Of a stretch of 64,000 bases of DNA, positions 17,001 through 25,137 are shown one piece after another. The translations under genes and the position numbers were made by a program. Below the pieces are notes generated by a model. That model did no database searches. It was not told the origin of the DNA and saw only the letters and a program-made list of their open reading frames with translations. The DNA comes from Campylobacteraceae bacterium. Lineage in GTDB: Bacteria; Campylobacterota; Campylobacteria; Campylobacterales; Sulfurovaceae. The stretch lies in assembly GCA_027035765.1 (NCBI GenBank), contig JALVUD010000036.1, forward strand, positions 18,094 to 82,093, read 5' to 3'. The first letter of the stretch is position 1, and every line of letters starts with the position of its first letter.

Positions 17001-17525
17001 ATGAAAAAACTGACCGTTGTCCTCTTTCTGAGTCTATTCACCCTGCTTTCGGCCGCTTCGCTGCATCTGCAAAAGGGGTATATCAAAGCCCACACCCAGG
17101 TCCTGGGAGATTCCACCATCGATCCCGCCACGGGGCGGGTCCACGCCGCGTTGACGATGGCCGGTGATCCTACGACCCTGCGGGGAAGCGTCTGGATCCG
17201 CTCTAAGGATCTGCGTTCGGACAACAAGGAGCGCGATCAGCATATGTATGAGGTGCTGGCGGTCAAAAAATATCCCAAAATCCGTTTCCGGATCGATCGG
17301 GTCCGGCGCCGGGGTTCCGGATATCTGATCGAGGGGAGGCTGAGCCTGCACGGCAAAAGCCGCACGGTGAAGGTCCCGGCGAAGATCAGCGGCAAAGGAA
17401 GCAAGCTGGAGCTGACCGGTCGTTTTCGGATCCTCATGAGTGATTACGGGATCAAACCCCCCAAACTCCTCTTCCTGACGGTTCGGGATGCCGTGGATAT
17501 CACCGTCTATCTCAGGACGAAGTGA
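17001..17525 (+). CDS. YceI-family periplasmic lipid-binding-like protein (174 aa)
   Basis: Signal peptide MKKLTVVLFLSLFTLLSAAS, then a single YceI lipocalin-like barrel that in relatives binds isoprenoid-type lipids. Family features include HTQVLGDSTIDPATGRV, the segment RDQHMYEVLAVKKYPKIRF and the closing DAVDITVYLRTK. The start follows AAGGAG. An in-frame ATG 6 codons earlier (MKRRF) overlaps that site and is less likely. The cargo is unknown; YceI proteins are often linked to respiratory quinone metabolism, which would agree with the oxidase-like gene upstream. Confidence 0.88.
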   Translation: MKKLTVVLFLSLFTLLSAASLHLQKGYIKAHTQVLGDSTIDPATGRVHAALTMAGDPTTLRGSVWIRSKDLRSDNKERDQHMYEVLAVKKYPKIRFRIDRVRRRGSGYLIEGRLSLHGKSRTVKVPAKISGKGSKLELTGRFRILMSDYGIKPPKLLFLTVRDAVDITVYLRTK

Positions 17526-17535
17526 TCGGTTCCCG

Positions 17536-18258
17536 ATGCATCGCGTTCCCGTCGAACGAATCGAGATCGCGACCCGGTGCGACATCCTCAGAGGGTTGGA
17601 AATCCTCCATCTGAGCGATCTGCACCTCTCCCCCCGCCACCGGGCCGCCGACCTGAAGCGCCTGGTGGAGCGTATCAATGAAAGCGCCCCCGATTTGATC
17701 GCCCTGACCGGCGATCTGATCGATGCGCCGGTGAGTCGGGTCCGTTCGCTGATTCCCCTCCTGGGAGCCCTCGAAGCCCCCACCTTTTTCGTCAGCGGAA
17801 ATCACGATCAGGTCTATGGATACCGTCCCCTGGTCACACTGCTGGAAAAGGCGGGGATCACGATCCTGGATTCGCGGCGGCAGCGTCTGCGTATCGGCAG
17901 CGTAGAGATCGAGCTGGCGGGACTGCCCGACCGTTTCGCCCCGTTCTTCGGTCGACGACGGAGTTACGATCATCTGGATACCGGGGAGGAGGGAAAGATC
18001 CCCCTTGTTTTCCTCGCCCATCAACCCAAAGATTACCGCCATGCGCTGCGGGCCGGCAGTGAGCTCTTTCTCTGCGGCCATACCCACGGCGGGCAGATCT
18101 GGCCCTTTCACTGGCTGGTACGGCTGAGCCAGCCCTTTCTCGAGGGGTTGCACCGGGTGGAGGGGATGGCGGTCTTTGTCAGCCGCGGCGTGGGGACCTG
18201 GGGGATTCATCGCCGCTATCGGGCGCCGGCCCATCTGCCGTTGTTGGTTATGGTATGA
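17536..18258 (+). CDS. Calcineurin-like metallophosphoesterase (240 aa)
   Basis: Binuclear metal phosphoesterase. The canonical blocks are in order: LSDLHLSP (DxH), LTGDLID, VSGNHDQ, FLAHQP and LCGHTHGGQI. There is no signal peptide or membrane anchor, unlike the membrane-anchored UDP-diacylglucosamine-type relatives. The chosen ATG lies 10 bp after the YceI stop. An upstream in-frame codon would overlap YceI and adds unrelated sequence. The substrate is unknown. Confidence 0.88.
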   Translation: MHRVPVERIEIATRCDILRGLEILHLSDLHLSPRHRAADLKRLVERINESAPDLIALTGDLIDAPVSRVRSLIPLLGALEAPTFFVSGNHDQVYGYRPLVTLLEKAGITILDSRRQRLRIGSVEIELAGLPDRFAPFFGRRRSYDHLDTGEEGKIPLVFLAHQPKDYRHALRAGSELFLCGHTHGGQIWPFHWLVRLSQPFLEGLHRVEGMAVFVSRGVGTWGIHRRYRAPAHLPLLVMV

Positions 18259-18272
18259 TCCAAAACAGTGTG

Positions 18273-18300
18273 AAGTGCTATGTGCCAAGTGCTAAGTGTT
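18273..18300 (+). repeat. Heptamer array in the leader of a two-component operon
   Basis: Four consecutive 7-bp units, AAGTGCT, ATGTGCC, AAGTGCT and AAGTGTT, fill the space between a possible -10 box (TATGAT at 18252) and the response-regulator ribosome-binding site. It is the same kind of degenerate heptamer array seen at seven other loci in the window. Confidence 0.7.
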
Positions 18301-18311
18301 GAGAGGATGCA

Positions 18312-18968
18312 ATGAAGATATTGATCGTGGAGGATGACCCGGGCATCGCTTCGCTGCTGGAGCGGACCCTGGAGGAGGAGGGGTGGCGTGGCGTGACGGC
18401 GGGTGACGGGGAAGAGGGGCTCTACCGGGCGGAGATGGAGCCCTTCGATCTGATCATCCTCGACTGGATGCTGCCGGGGTTGAGCGGACCGGAGCTGCTG
18501 GAGCGTCTTCGCAAAGAGGGAAACGAGGTTCCCGTGCTGATGCTGACGGCCCGGGGAGAGACGGAGGACCGGATCGAGGGGTTGAAAAAAGGGGCCGATG
18601 ACTATCTGTCCAAACCCTTCAGTATCGAGGAGCTGATCGAGCGGATCCGGGCGCTCTATCGGCGGAGTCTCGGCAGCGGCGGCAACCGGATCGACGCGGG
18701 TCCCCTGCAGGTCGATCTGGCGGAGCGCCGGGTGTTTCTGGAGGGAGAGGAGCTGCTTCTGAAGCGCAAAGAGTACGACCTTCTGCTCTTTTTGCTGAAA
18801 CATCGCGGTGCCCCGGTCTCCAAAAGGATGATCGAAGAGCATCTCTGGGAGAGTGAAGATTTTCTTCAGAGCAATGTCATTCAGGTGACGATCTACAATC
18901 TGAGAAAGAAGATCGGAAAAGATCGGATCCGTACCAGCCGGGGAATGGGGTACATTCTCGATGTCTAA
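18312..18968 (+). CDS. OmpR-family response regulator (218 aa)
   Basis: The receiver domain has the acidic pair Glu7/Asp8-Asp9 and phospho-acceptor Asp51 in ILDWMLPGLSG; the conserved lysine is in YLSKPFS. The C-terminal winged helix has LKRKEYDLLLFLLKHRG and VIQVTIYNLRKKIGKDRI. Its target genes may be the neighbours (metallophosphoesterase, haem-binding protein), but no binding site can be named. It overlaps the kinase gene by 8 bp. Confidence 0.93.
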   Translation: MKILIVEDDPGIASLLERTLEEEGWRGVTAGDGEEGLYRAEMEPFDLIILDWMLPGLSGPELLERLRKEGNEVPVLMLTARGETEDRIEGLKKGADDYLSKPFSIEELIERIRALYRRSLGSGGNRIDAGPLQVDLAERRVFLEGEELLLKRKEYDLLLFLLKHRGAPVSKRMIEEHLWESEDFLQSNVIQVTIYNLRKKIGKDRIRTSRGMGYILDV

Positions 18969-20298
18969 ACAACCCGTGAGCCTGCGCAAGCGGCTGATGC
19001 TGCGTTTCGCACTGGTGCTCTTTGTGCTGATGGGAGCCTTTACCGCCCTCTTTTACACTCTCTCCCAACAGAATCTGCGGCACAAGGTCCTGGCGGAGCT
19101 GCGGGAGACGGCCCTGGAGGCCGAGGGGCACCTGCTGGAGAACCAAAAGGTGGTTCAGCACGGCATCATCCTTCTGCATCTCCCACCCCATACCGAAGCC
19201 GCTCTCATACGCAACGGCCGTATCGCCGCACGGACTCCCGGCTACCGCCCGGAAATCTGCCGTCCTCTGGAGAGCAGCGGCCAGGAGTTTCTCCTGGAGG
19301 GAGGCGAGCGGCTCAATGCCTGCTACTGGGAACGGTTCGAGCGTCCCTTCCCCGGTGCCGTGGTCTTACAGAGACTGAAGATCCCCAACGAGACGGTGGA
19401 GATGATGGAGATCTTTGCGGCGGTTCTGATCCCCCTGACACTGATTCTACTCTGGATGGCATGGCGTCTCATCGGACGGATTTTCGAGCCGATCCATCTC
19501 CTGACCGATTCGATCCGACAGGTGCGGGTGGACAACTTCTCCCGAACCATTCCCGCCCCCGACCGGGACGATGAGATCCAGGCCCTGACCGACGCCTACA
19601 ACGCGATGATCCTGCGTCTGAGAGAGGGGGTGGAGACTCTGGAGCGTTTCAACAGCGACCTGGCCCATGAACTACGCACCCCCCTGACGGTGATGAAGGG
19701 GGAGATCGAATTGGCCCGGCGCAAAGAGCGCACACCCGAGGAGTACCGGAGGACATTGGAACGGCTGGCGAAGGAGACGGCGGGGATGGAACGCCTGACG
19801 GAGGGGCTGCTGCTGCTGAGCCGCTATACCCGTCAAAATGTGGAACAGAGTTTCGAAGCGTGCCGGTTGGAGCATCTGCTGAAAGAAGTGATCTCCCAGC
19901 TGGAGCCGGCGGCACGCCAACGAAAGATCCGTTTTCGGGAAACGATCGAGGCGGTGGGAGAGTATCGGGGAAATCCGGTGCTGTTGCGGGCCCTCTTTGC
20001 CAATGTGATCGAAAACGCCGTCAAATACTCCCACGACGGATCCGAAGTGAGTATCCGGCTGGAAAAAAGACCGGAGGGAATCTCTTTCACGGTGGAGGAT
20101 CGGGGGATCGGAATCGAGACGCAAAAACTCCGCCGGATCACCGAACGTTTCTACCGGGCCGACAGCGCCCGTAGCCGCCGGATCGAAGGCTTCGGCCTGG
20201 GCCTGGCGCTGGTGGAGCGGGCGGTGGAGCTGCACGGCGGCACACTGCAGATCGACTCCCGGCCGGGCGAGGGGACGCGGGTGCGTGTCGTGCTCTGA
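18961..20298 (+). CDS. Sensor histidine kinase (445 aa)
   Basis: Inner-membrane kinase partner of the preceding regulator. There are two transmembrane helices (about residues 14-36 and 143-165) bracketing a ~105-residue periplasmic sensor with cysteines in EICRP and NACYWE. A HAMP domain and the phosphorylation site NSDLAHELRTPLTV follow. The ATPase lobe has NVIENAVKYS, EDRGIGIE and GFGLGLALVERAV. The two periplasmic cysteines could form a disulfide or bind a metal, which is a guess about the signal. Confidence 0.93.
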   Translation: MSKQPVSLRKRLMLRFALVLFVLMGAFTALFYTLSQQNLRHKVLAELRETALEAEGHLLENQKVVQHGIILLHLPPHTEAALIRNGRIAARTPGYRPEICRPLESSGQEFLLEGGERLNACYWERFERPFPGAVVLQRLKIPNETVEMMEIFAAVLIPLTLILLWMAWRLIGRIFEPIHLLTDSIRQVRVDNFSRTIPAPDRDDEIQALTDAYNAMILRLREGVETLERFNSDLAHELRTPLTVMKGEIELARRKERTPEEYRRTLERLAKETAGMERLTEGLLLLSRYTRQNVEQSFEACRLEHLLKEVISQLEPAARQRKIRFRETIEAVGEYRGNPVLLRALFANVIENAVKYSHDGSEVSIRLEKRPEGISFTVEDRGIGIETQKLRRITERFYRADSARSRRIEGFGLGLALVERAVELHGGTLQIDSRPGEGTRVRVVL

Positions 20299-20351
20299 TC
20301 TGCCGTTTCATTTCGGTTTCATTTTCGGTCGGCACACTTCCGAAAATTAAA

Positions 20352-20484
20352 TGAGTGCTCTGAAAAACAACCGTCATTCCGGGCTTGACCCGGAATCCAG
20401 GGCTTGGAATCCCCATTAAACCATGGATCCTGAATCGAGTTCAGGATGACGCAAGCGTAACTCTCGTGTTTTTCAGAGCACTCA
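20352..20484. repeat. 133-bp MITE-like palindromic element with perfect 18-bp inverted termini
   Basis: TGAGTGCTCTGAAAAACA (20352-20369) and its exact inverse (20467-20484) bound two internal palindromes, TTCCGGG/CCCGGAA and ATCCTGAA/TTCAGGAT. There is no coding capacity. It lies between the kinase gene and the haem-binding protein gene and is related to 16840-16958. Confidence 0.88.
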
Positions 20485-20508
20485 AATCACAAAAGCAGGA
20501 GCAGTTGA

Positions 20509-20955
20509 ATGAAAAAGAGTATGAAGATTCTGTCGGGGGTGGTCCTCCTGGCGGTGGCCATCCAGTTTGTCCCCTACGGTCGGGATCACTACAATCCCCC
20601 TGTGGTCAAAGAACCCCAATGGGATTCACCAAAGACCAAAGCCCTTTTTGCACGGGCCTGTGCCGATTGCCACAGCAACCACACCCGCTGGCCGGCCTAT
20701 GCGAACGTAGCTCCCGTTTCCTGGCTGGTGACCCATGACGTGAACGAGGGGCGGGAACACTTCAACGTCTCGCTCTGGGGTGTGCAGGAGAAGAACAAAG
20801 GGGATGAAGCGGCCAAGGAGTTGAAAGAGGGAGAGATGCCTCCGGCGATCTATACCGTGATGCATCCGGAGGCACGGCTTAGCGATGCCGAAAGAAAGGC
20901 ATTGATCGAAGGGCTCCAGAAAACTTTTGGTTCTAAAGAGTTGAAAGACGAGTAG
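20509..20955 (+). CDS. Haem-binding domain protein, single c-type heme motif (148 aa)
   Basis: A small exported protein with an uncleaved or cleaved N-terminal helix (MKILSGVVLLAVAIQFVPYG) followed by a haem-binding domain of the PF14376 type. One CxxCH motif, CADCHSNHTRWPAY, would bind one covalent heme. Downstream conserved residues are VSWLVTHDVNEGREHFN and EGEMPP. It probably acts as a periplasmic electron carrier or heme sensor and could relate to the nearby oxidase-like operon. A small hairpin directly follows the stop. Confidence 0.85.
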   Translation: MKKSMKILSGVVLLAVAIQFVPYGRDHYNPPVVKEPQWDSPKTKALFARACADCHSNHTRWPAYANVAPVSWLVTHDVNEGREHFNVSLWGVQEKNKGDEAAKELKEGEMPPAIYTVMHPEARLSDAERKALIEGLQKTFGSKELKDE

Positions 20956-20975
20956 CGTGGGATTGCCATCCCACG
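20956..20975 (+). terminator. Perfect 8-bp hairpin after the haem-binding gene
   Basis: CGTGGGAT and ATCCCACG around a TGCC loop lie directly after the stop codon. No T-run follows, so it is more an mRNA 3'-end stabiliser than a canonical terminator. Confidence 0.35.
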
Positions 20976-21012
20976 GGCCAGTTGAGATATCGATCCCTTT
21001 CTGTTTATCTCT

Positions 21013-21075
21013 TCATTTCTTTTTCTTTGTTTCGCGACAAAGAAAAAGGAAACGAAGCAAAGAAAAAGAAAACGC
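21013..21075. repeat. Purine/pyrimidine inverted repeat (CTTTTTCTTTG / CAAAGAAAAAG)
   Basis: A foldback of TTTCTTTTTCTTTGT against ACAAAGAAAAAGGAAA around TTCGCG is followed by a further direct copy of CAAAGAAAAAG. The rest of the 284-bp gap between the haem-binding gene and folB holds this, the next palindromic element, and no gene that I can see. Confidence 0.6.
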
Positions 21076-21140
21076 GAAGGACTGACGTCACTTTGGATGT
21101 GCCATTCACTATGCTCTTTGAAAGCCGAGTATGGATTTCC

Positions 21141-21218
21141 TCATCCTGAACTTAGTTCAGGATAGACAGCGGGACTGATCATCCAAGCCCTGGATTCCGA
21201 ATCAAGTCTGGAATGACG
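21141..21218. repeat. Palindromic intergenic element (inverted relative of 20352-20484)
   Basis: Contains ATCCTGAACT...AGTTCAGGAT (21143-21163), then an ATTCC/GGAAT palindrome ending in TGACG. The segment is most like the 20352 element read on the other strand (shared GTCATTCC and GGAATCCAGGGCTTGG). Its outer termini are degraded. Confidence 0.7.
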
Positions 21219-21239
21219 ATCGTTTGTCAGAGTGATTTT

Positions 21240-21575
21240 TCAGAAATCGATACGGTTCCAGCACTCACTGACGGCGACACGGCAATCTGGGAGGATCTCC
21301 GGTTTTTCCAGGCGTAACTTCAGGCTCTCGACGAGGGGGTATGCTTCGAAGATCCGCTCCTTGAGTGCCAGAAGGGCCTCTTCGAGCAGTCCGAATTTCC
21401 TGTCGACAAGCTCTTGCCGGATCAACTCAGCGATGGCGGCATAGTCCAGATACTCCCCCTCTTTGTAGCGATACTCCGCCTCCAGATCGACGATGACTCT
21501 CTGGGGGGTTTGACGCTCTGCCGGAAGGATACCGATCACGGCGTCGATCTCGAGGGAGCGGATCTCGATTTTCAT
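21240..21575 (-). CDS. folB: Dihydroneopterin aldolase (111 aa)
   Basis: Folate-pathway enzyme cleaving dihydroneopterin to 6-hydroxymethyl-dihydropterin and glycolaldehyde. The FolB pattern is visible: an N-terminal strand and turn IEIRSLEIDAVIGILPAERQTPQRVIVDLEAEY, then the active-site region YLDYAAIAELIRQEL and LLEEALLALKERI. The protein is slightly short but complete. It overlaps plsY by 4 bp and is co-transcribed with it. Confidence 0.85.
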   Translation of the reverse strand: MKIEIRSLEIDAVIGILPAERQTPQRVIVDLEAEYRYKEGEYLDYAAIAELIRQELVDRKFGLLEEALLALKERIFEAYPLVESLKLRLEKPEILPDCRVAVSECWNRIDF

Positions 21576-22204
21576 GCGACGGGGGCTTCCTCTTTTTTGA
21601 AGAGGCGGACGAGATTGGGGATGTGCTTATAAAAGACGGTGATCGCGATGATCCAGACCGGGGCGTGGGTACCGATGCCGGGGATACCTGCGGGGTAGAG
21701 CAGATAGCTGGCAAGCAGCAGCGTGGCCAGGGCGATGAGGGAGGAGAGGGAGGAGATTTTGATCGTCTTGGCGGCGACAGCCCAGGCGGCCAGAGCGATC
21801 AGGGTCGGAACGGGGAGGAGAAAGAGCAGGACCCCGAAGCCGGTGGCGACCCCTTTGCCCCCTTCGAAGCCAAGGAAAATGCTGAAACAGTGCCCCCAGA
21901 CCGCCAGAACAGCGATGGTCCAGAGGGTGGAGGGGGAAGCTCCCAACCACTTGGCGACCAGGAGGACCAGGACCCCTTTGACGGCATCGAGGAAGAGCGT
22001 GGCCGCTCCCAGCTTTCTGGCCAGGGCGGGATCGCGCTGTTTGAGGACCCGCAGGACATTGGTGGCGCCGATGTTGCCGCTGCCCTCCTGCTTGATATCG
22101 ACCCCGGCGAAGGTTTTGGCCAACAGATAGCCGAAGGGGATACCGGCGATCAGATAGGCGGCGAGGTAGAGCTGGATATTGAGGTTGGAGAGGAGCTGTG
22201 TCAC
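21572..22204 (-). CDS. plsY: Glycerol-3-phosphate acyltransferase PlsY (210 aa)
   Basis: Membrane enzyme that transfers an acyl group from acyl-phosphate to glycerol 3-phosphate, starting phospholipid synthesis. The three PlsY motifs are present: IAGIPFGYLLAK with GSGNIGATNVLR, FEGGKGVATGFG, and a later HxxN-like segment near HIPNLVRLFKK. It has five or more transmembrane helices. The start is GTG with AAAGG at about 8 bases. GlpD (53.3 kb) and a glycerophosphodiesterase (44.3 kb) also handle glycerol 3-phosphate. Confidence 0.94.
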   Translation of the reverse strand: MTQLLSNLNIQLYLAAYLIAGIPFGYLLAKTFAGVDIKQEGSGNIGATNVLRVLKQRDPALARKLGAATLFLDAVKGVLVLLVAKWLGASPSTLWTIAVLAVWGHCFSIFLGFEGGKGVATGFGVLLFLLPVPTLIALAAWAVAAKTIKISSLSSLIALATLLLASYLLYPAGIPGIGTHAPVWIIAITVFYKHIPNLVRLFKKEEAPVA

Positions 22205-22290
22205 AGGAAGACCTTTCGTTCCATACGGGGTAATTTTTTTACGATAGGGTTTCGTTTTCGGATCGCTATTTTACCCAAAAAGGAATAGTG

Positions 22291-22296
22291 TATAAT
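22291..22296 (+). promoter_or_regulatory. -10 box TATAAT of the nad operon
   Basis: A perfect TATAAT stands 32 bases before the nadA ATG, giving a short leader that contains AAAGGTGG as ribosome-binding site. No clear -35 box is visible, which is common in Campylobacterota. Confidence 0.55.
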
Positions 22297-22328
22297 TCAG
22301 GAACTTTCACACAAAGGTGGTCCAAACG

Positions 22329-23324
22329 ATGAGTATCGACTATCGCGCCGAGATCGAGCGCCTGAAACGAGAGCTTCCCGTGACAGTGGTGGCCCACTAC
22401 TATCAGCGGGATGAGGTTTTCGAGATGGCAGACATCACCGGGGACAGTCTGGAACTGGCCCGCAAATGCCAGGCCGACGAAAATCCCTGGGTGGTCTTTT
22501 GCGGCGTGGGTTTTATGGGGCAGAGCGTCAAGGTGATCGCTCCCGAAAAACGGGTTCTGATGCCCAAAATCGCCTGCTGCGCCATGGCGCGAATGATCGA
22601 CGGCAGCTACTACGACGACACGGTCGAAGCGATCGAAAAGGGCGGGGTGAGCCGGGAGGAGCTCCTGCCCATCACCTACATCAACTCCGATGCTACCGTC
22701 AAGGCCAAGGTCGGCAAGATGGGTGGCCTGGTCTGTACCAGCTCCAACGCCGTCAAGATCATCGAAAAAGGTCTCGAGAGCGGCAAGAAGATCCTCTTCG
22801 TTCCCGACCGCTGTCTGGGGCAGAACGTGGCCAATATGATGGGGCTCAAATCCTGCGTCATCGGCGAAGAGGGGTGCGATCCCAAAGCGGCGGACGTGCT
22901 CTGCTTCAACGGCTTCTGTTCCGTCCATCAGCTCTTTACCGTGGACGATGTCAACTTCTACCGGCGCAAATACCCGGGTATCAAAATCGCCGTGCACCCC
23001 GAGTGCGACCCCAAGGTGGTCCAGGCGGCTGATTTCGTCGGCTCCACCTCTCAGCTGATCAAGTATGTCAAGGAACTCGATCCCGAGCAGAAAGTGGCGG
23101 TGGGGACCGAGTACAATCTCGTCCACCGTATGCGCAAGAAAAACACCTACGTCCTCTCCTCCACCAAGCCCGAATGCCCGACGATGAACGAAACGACTCT
23201 GGAGGATCTCTACCGTGCCCTCAAGTCCATCGAGGACGGCATCCCCCTCAACGAGATCCATGTGGACGAGGAGACGGTCCATTACGCGAAACTCGCTCTG
23301 GAACGTATGCTGGAGATCCGATGA
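22329..23324 (+). CDS. nadA: Quinolinate synthase (331 aa)
   Basis: Condenses iminoaspartate with dihydroxyacetone phosphate to quinolinate using a [4Fe-4S] cluster. Motifs include VVAHYYQRDEV, the GVGFMGQSVKV region, VCTSSNAVK, CLGQNVANMMG, VHPECDPKVV and the final cluster segment SSTKPECPTMNETTLEDLYRAL. The ATG is preferred over an in-frame GTG four codons upstream because AAAGGTGG is spaced for the ATG. It overlaps nadC by 4 bp. Confidence 0.96.
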   Translation: MSIDYRAEIERLKRELPVTVVAHYYQRDEVFEMADITGDSLELARKCQADENPWVVFCGVGFMGQSVKVIAPEKRVLMPKIACCAMARMIDGSYYDDTVEAIEKGGVSREELLPITYINSDATVKAKVGKMGGLVCTSSNAVKIIEKGLESGKKILFVPDRCLGQNVANMMGLKSCVIGEEGCDPKAADVLCFNGFCSVHQLFTVDDVNFYRRKYPGIKIAVHPECDPKVVQAADFVGSTSQLIKYVKELDPEQKVAVGTEYNLVHRMRKKNTYVLSSTKPECPTMNETTLEDLYRALKSIEDGIPLNEIHVDEETVHYAKLALERMLEIR

Positions 23325-24157
23325 CTGTCTCCCAGCATCTGATCGAAGATTTCGTCCACCGTGCCGTCGAGGAGGATCTGGGGCGGGGAGATCTCTTCGC
23401 CCGGATCAGCGAATCGCGTCCCCTCGGCGCCTACATCCTGGCCAAAAGCGAAGGGGTCTTCGCCGGGCGGGAGTATATCGAGGCGCTGGCTGGGATCTAC
23501 CCCTTGGAGCTGGAGTGGAAAATTCGGGACGGAGAGCGCTTCACTCCCGGAGATCGATTGCTGGAGATCAAGGGGGATTCACGGGATCTGCTCTCGCTGG
23601 AGCGGACGATCCTCGATCTGGCCTTGCACGCCAGCGGCATTGCCACCCTGACGGCCCGGTACGTCACCGAACTGGAAGGGACCGGCTGTGTCCTGCTCGA
23701 TACCCGCAAGACCCGTCCGGGTCTGCGGGCCTTCGAGAAGTATGCCGTACGCTGCGGCGGCGGGCAGAACCACCGCATGGGGCTCGACGACTGCCTGATG
23801 CTCAAGGATACCCATCTGCGGGCCATCGGGGATCTGGACCGATTCATGAAAGAGGTGCGGTGCAAGATCCCCTTCACCGCCAGGATCGAGATCGAATGTG
23901 AAGATTTCGCCATGGCGGAACGGGCGATGAGTGCGGGAGCCGATATCGTGATGTGTGACAACATGGATAGTGCGACGATCCGGGAAGTGGTCAATCTACG
24001 TAATGAGCGCTATCCTCATATCTTGTTGGAGGCCAGCGGCAACGTCACCCTTGAAACGATCCGTTCCCTCGCCGAGACAGGAGTCGACGCTATCAGCTCC
24101 GGCAGTATCATCCATCAGGCGACCTGGCCCGACCTCTCCATGAAGGTCGATGCGTGA
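23321..24157 (+). CDS. nadC: Nicotinate-nucleotide pyrophosphorylase (carboxylating), 278 aa
   Basis: Converts quinolinate and PRPP to nicotinate mononucleotide, the next step after NadA. Recognisable motifs are EDLGRGDLFARI, LLDTRKTRPGLRAFEKYAVRCGG, NHRMGLDDCLMLKDTH, IEIECEDF and EASGNVTLETIRSLAETGVDAISSGS. The length is normal. It starts in the nadA stop (ATGA) and its own stop overlaps the next gene's GTG. Confidence 0.96.
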   Translation: MTVSQHLIEDFVHRAVEEDLGRGDLFARISESRPLGAYILAKSEGVFAGREYIEALAGIYPLELEWKIRDGERFTPGDRLLEIKGDSRDLLSLERTILDLALHASGIATLTARYVTELEGTGCVLLDTRKTRPGLRAFEKYAVRCGGGQNHRMGLDDCLMLKDTHLRAIGDLDRFMKEVRCKIPFTARIEIECEDFAMAERAMSAGADIVMCDNMDSATIREVVNLRNERYPHILLEASGNVTLETIRSLAETGVDAISSGSIIHQATWPDLSMKVDA

Positions 24158-25137
24158 AGCACGATAAGAAACTCCACTTCTCCCCTAAAGAACGGGAGCA
24201 GTTTCTTCAGCTTCTCGGGGATCATTCCGCGGTGACCATCCTCTCTCATATCCACCCCGATGCCGATGCCATCGGAACCTCTCTGGGTATCTACCTTCTC
24301 CTCAAAAAAGAGGGGTACCGGGTGGAGATTGCCAACGCGACCCGTGAGCTTCCCCGACACCTCGATTTTCTCGAAGGGTTCGGGCGGATCAAACAGAAGA
24401 TCGACTACGACAATTCGCTGATCATCACCTGTGACTGCGGCAGCCTGGACCGACTGGGTTTCGATGTGGAAGGGCGCCGGATCATCAATATCGATCATCA
24501 CCCCAGCAATACGAGATTCGGAACGCTCAATCTGGTTCGGCCGGAGGCGGTGAGCAGCTCCGAGGTGGCCTACCGTTTTTTGGAGCCCCTTTTCGAGATT
24601 CCCGGGGGCAGTGCCGAGGCCTTCTACGCGGCGCTCATCTCCGATACCCGCTACTTCACCACCGCCAACGTCAGCGAAGAGAGTTTCGAAGTGGCCAGAG
24701 AGCTGATCGCTCGTGGGGTGGAGCCCGGCAGCGTGGCCCAGGCGATGCTTCAGCGCCGCTCCCTGGCCTCGCTGCGGGTTCTGGGGCGAGCCCTGGAATC
24801 GCTGCAGCTCTACCTGGGAGGACAGGTGGCGGTGATGATAGTCACCCGGGAGGATCTCGAAGCGACCGGAGCCCGGTACGACGATCTGGACGGGATTGTG
24901 GACTATGCCCGCTCTCTGGTGACTGTCGAAGTGGCGATCATGGTGGTGGAGCGCTCCGGCAGTCGCAAAGTCTCTCTGCGCTCCAAAGGAGCCGATGTGA
25001 TGCGGATCGCTCAGGCCTTCGGGGGCGGGGGGCATACCGTCGCCGCCGGTTTCGAGACGGATACACTGCCGACCCGGGAGCTGATTGAGCGGCTCCTGGA
25101 AATGATCAAAGAGGAAGGAGTCGTGACGACACAATGA
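24154..25137 (+). CDS. nrnA: DHH/DHHA1 phosphoesterase, NrnA-type oligoribonuclease / pAp phosphatase (327 aa)
   Basis: Degrades nano-RNA and 3'-phosphoadenosine 5'-phosphate. The DHH motifs are SHIHPDADAIGTSLG, TCDCGSLDRLG and NIDHHPSNTRFG; the C-terminal DHHA1 signature is GGGGHTVAAGF. It begins with GTG overlapping the nadC stop and ends in a 4-bp overlap with the M23 peptidase gene, so it belongs to the same transcript. Confidence 0.9.
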   Translation: MKHDKKLHFSPKEREQFLQLLGDHSAVTILSHIHPDADAIGTSLGIYLLLKKEGYRVEIANATRELPRHLDFLEGFGRIKQKIDYDNSLIITCDCGSLDRLGFDVEGRRIINIDHHPSNTRFGTLNLVRPEAVSSSEVAYRFLEPLFEIPGGSAEAFYAALISDTRYFTTANVSEESFEVARELIARGVEPGSVAQAMLQRRSLASLRVLGRALESLQLYLGGQVAVMIVTREDLEATGARYDDLDGIVDYARSLVTVEVAIMVVERSGSRKVSLRSKGADVMRIAQAFGGGGHTVAAGFETDTLPTRELIERLLEMIKEEGVVTTQ

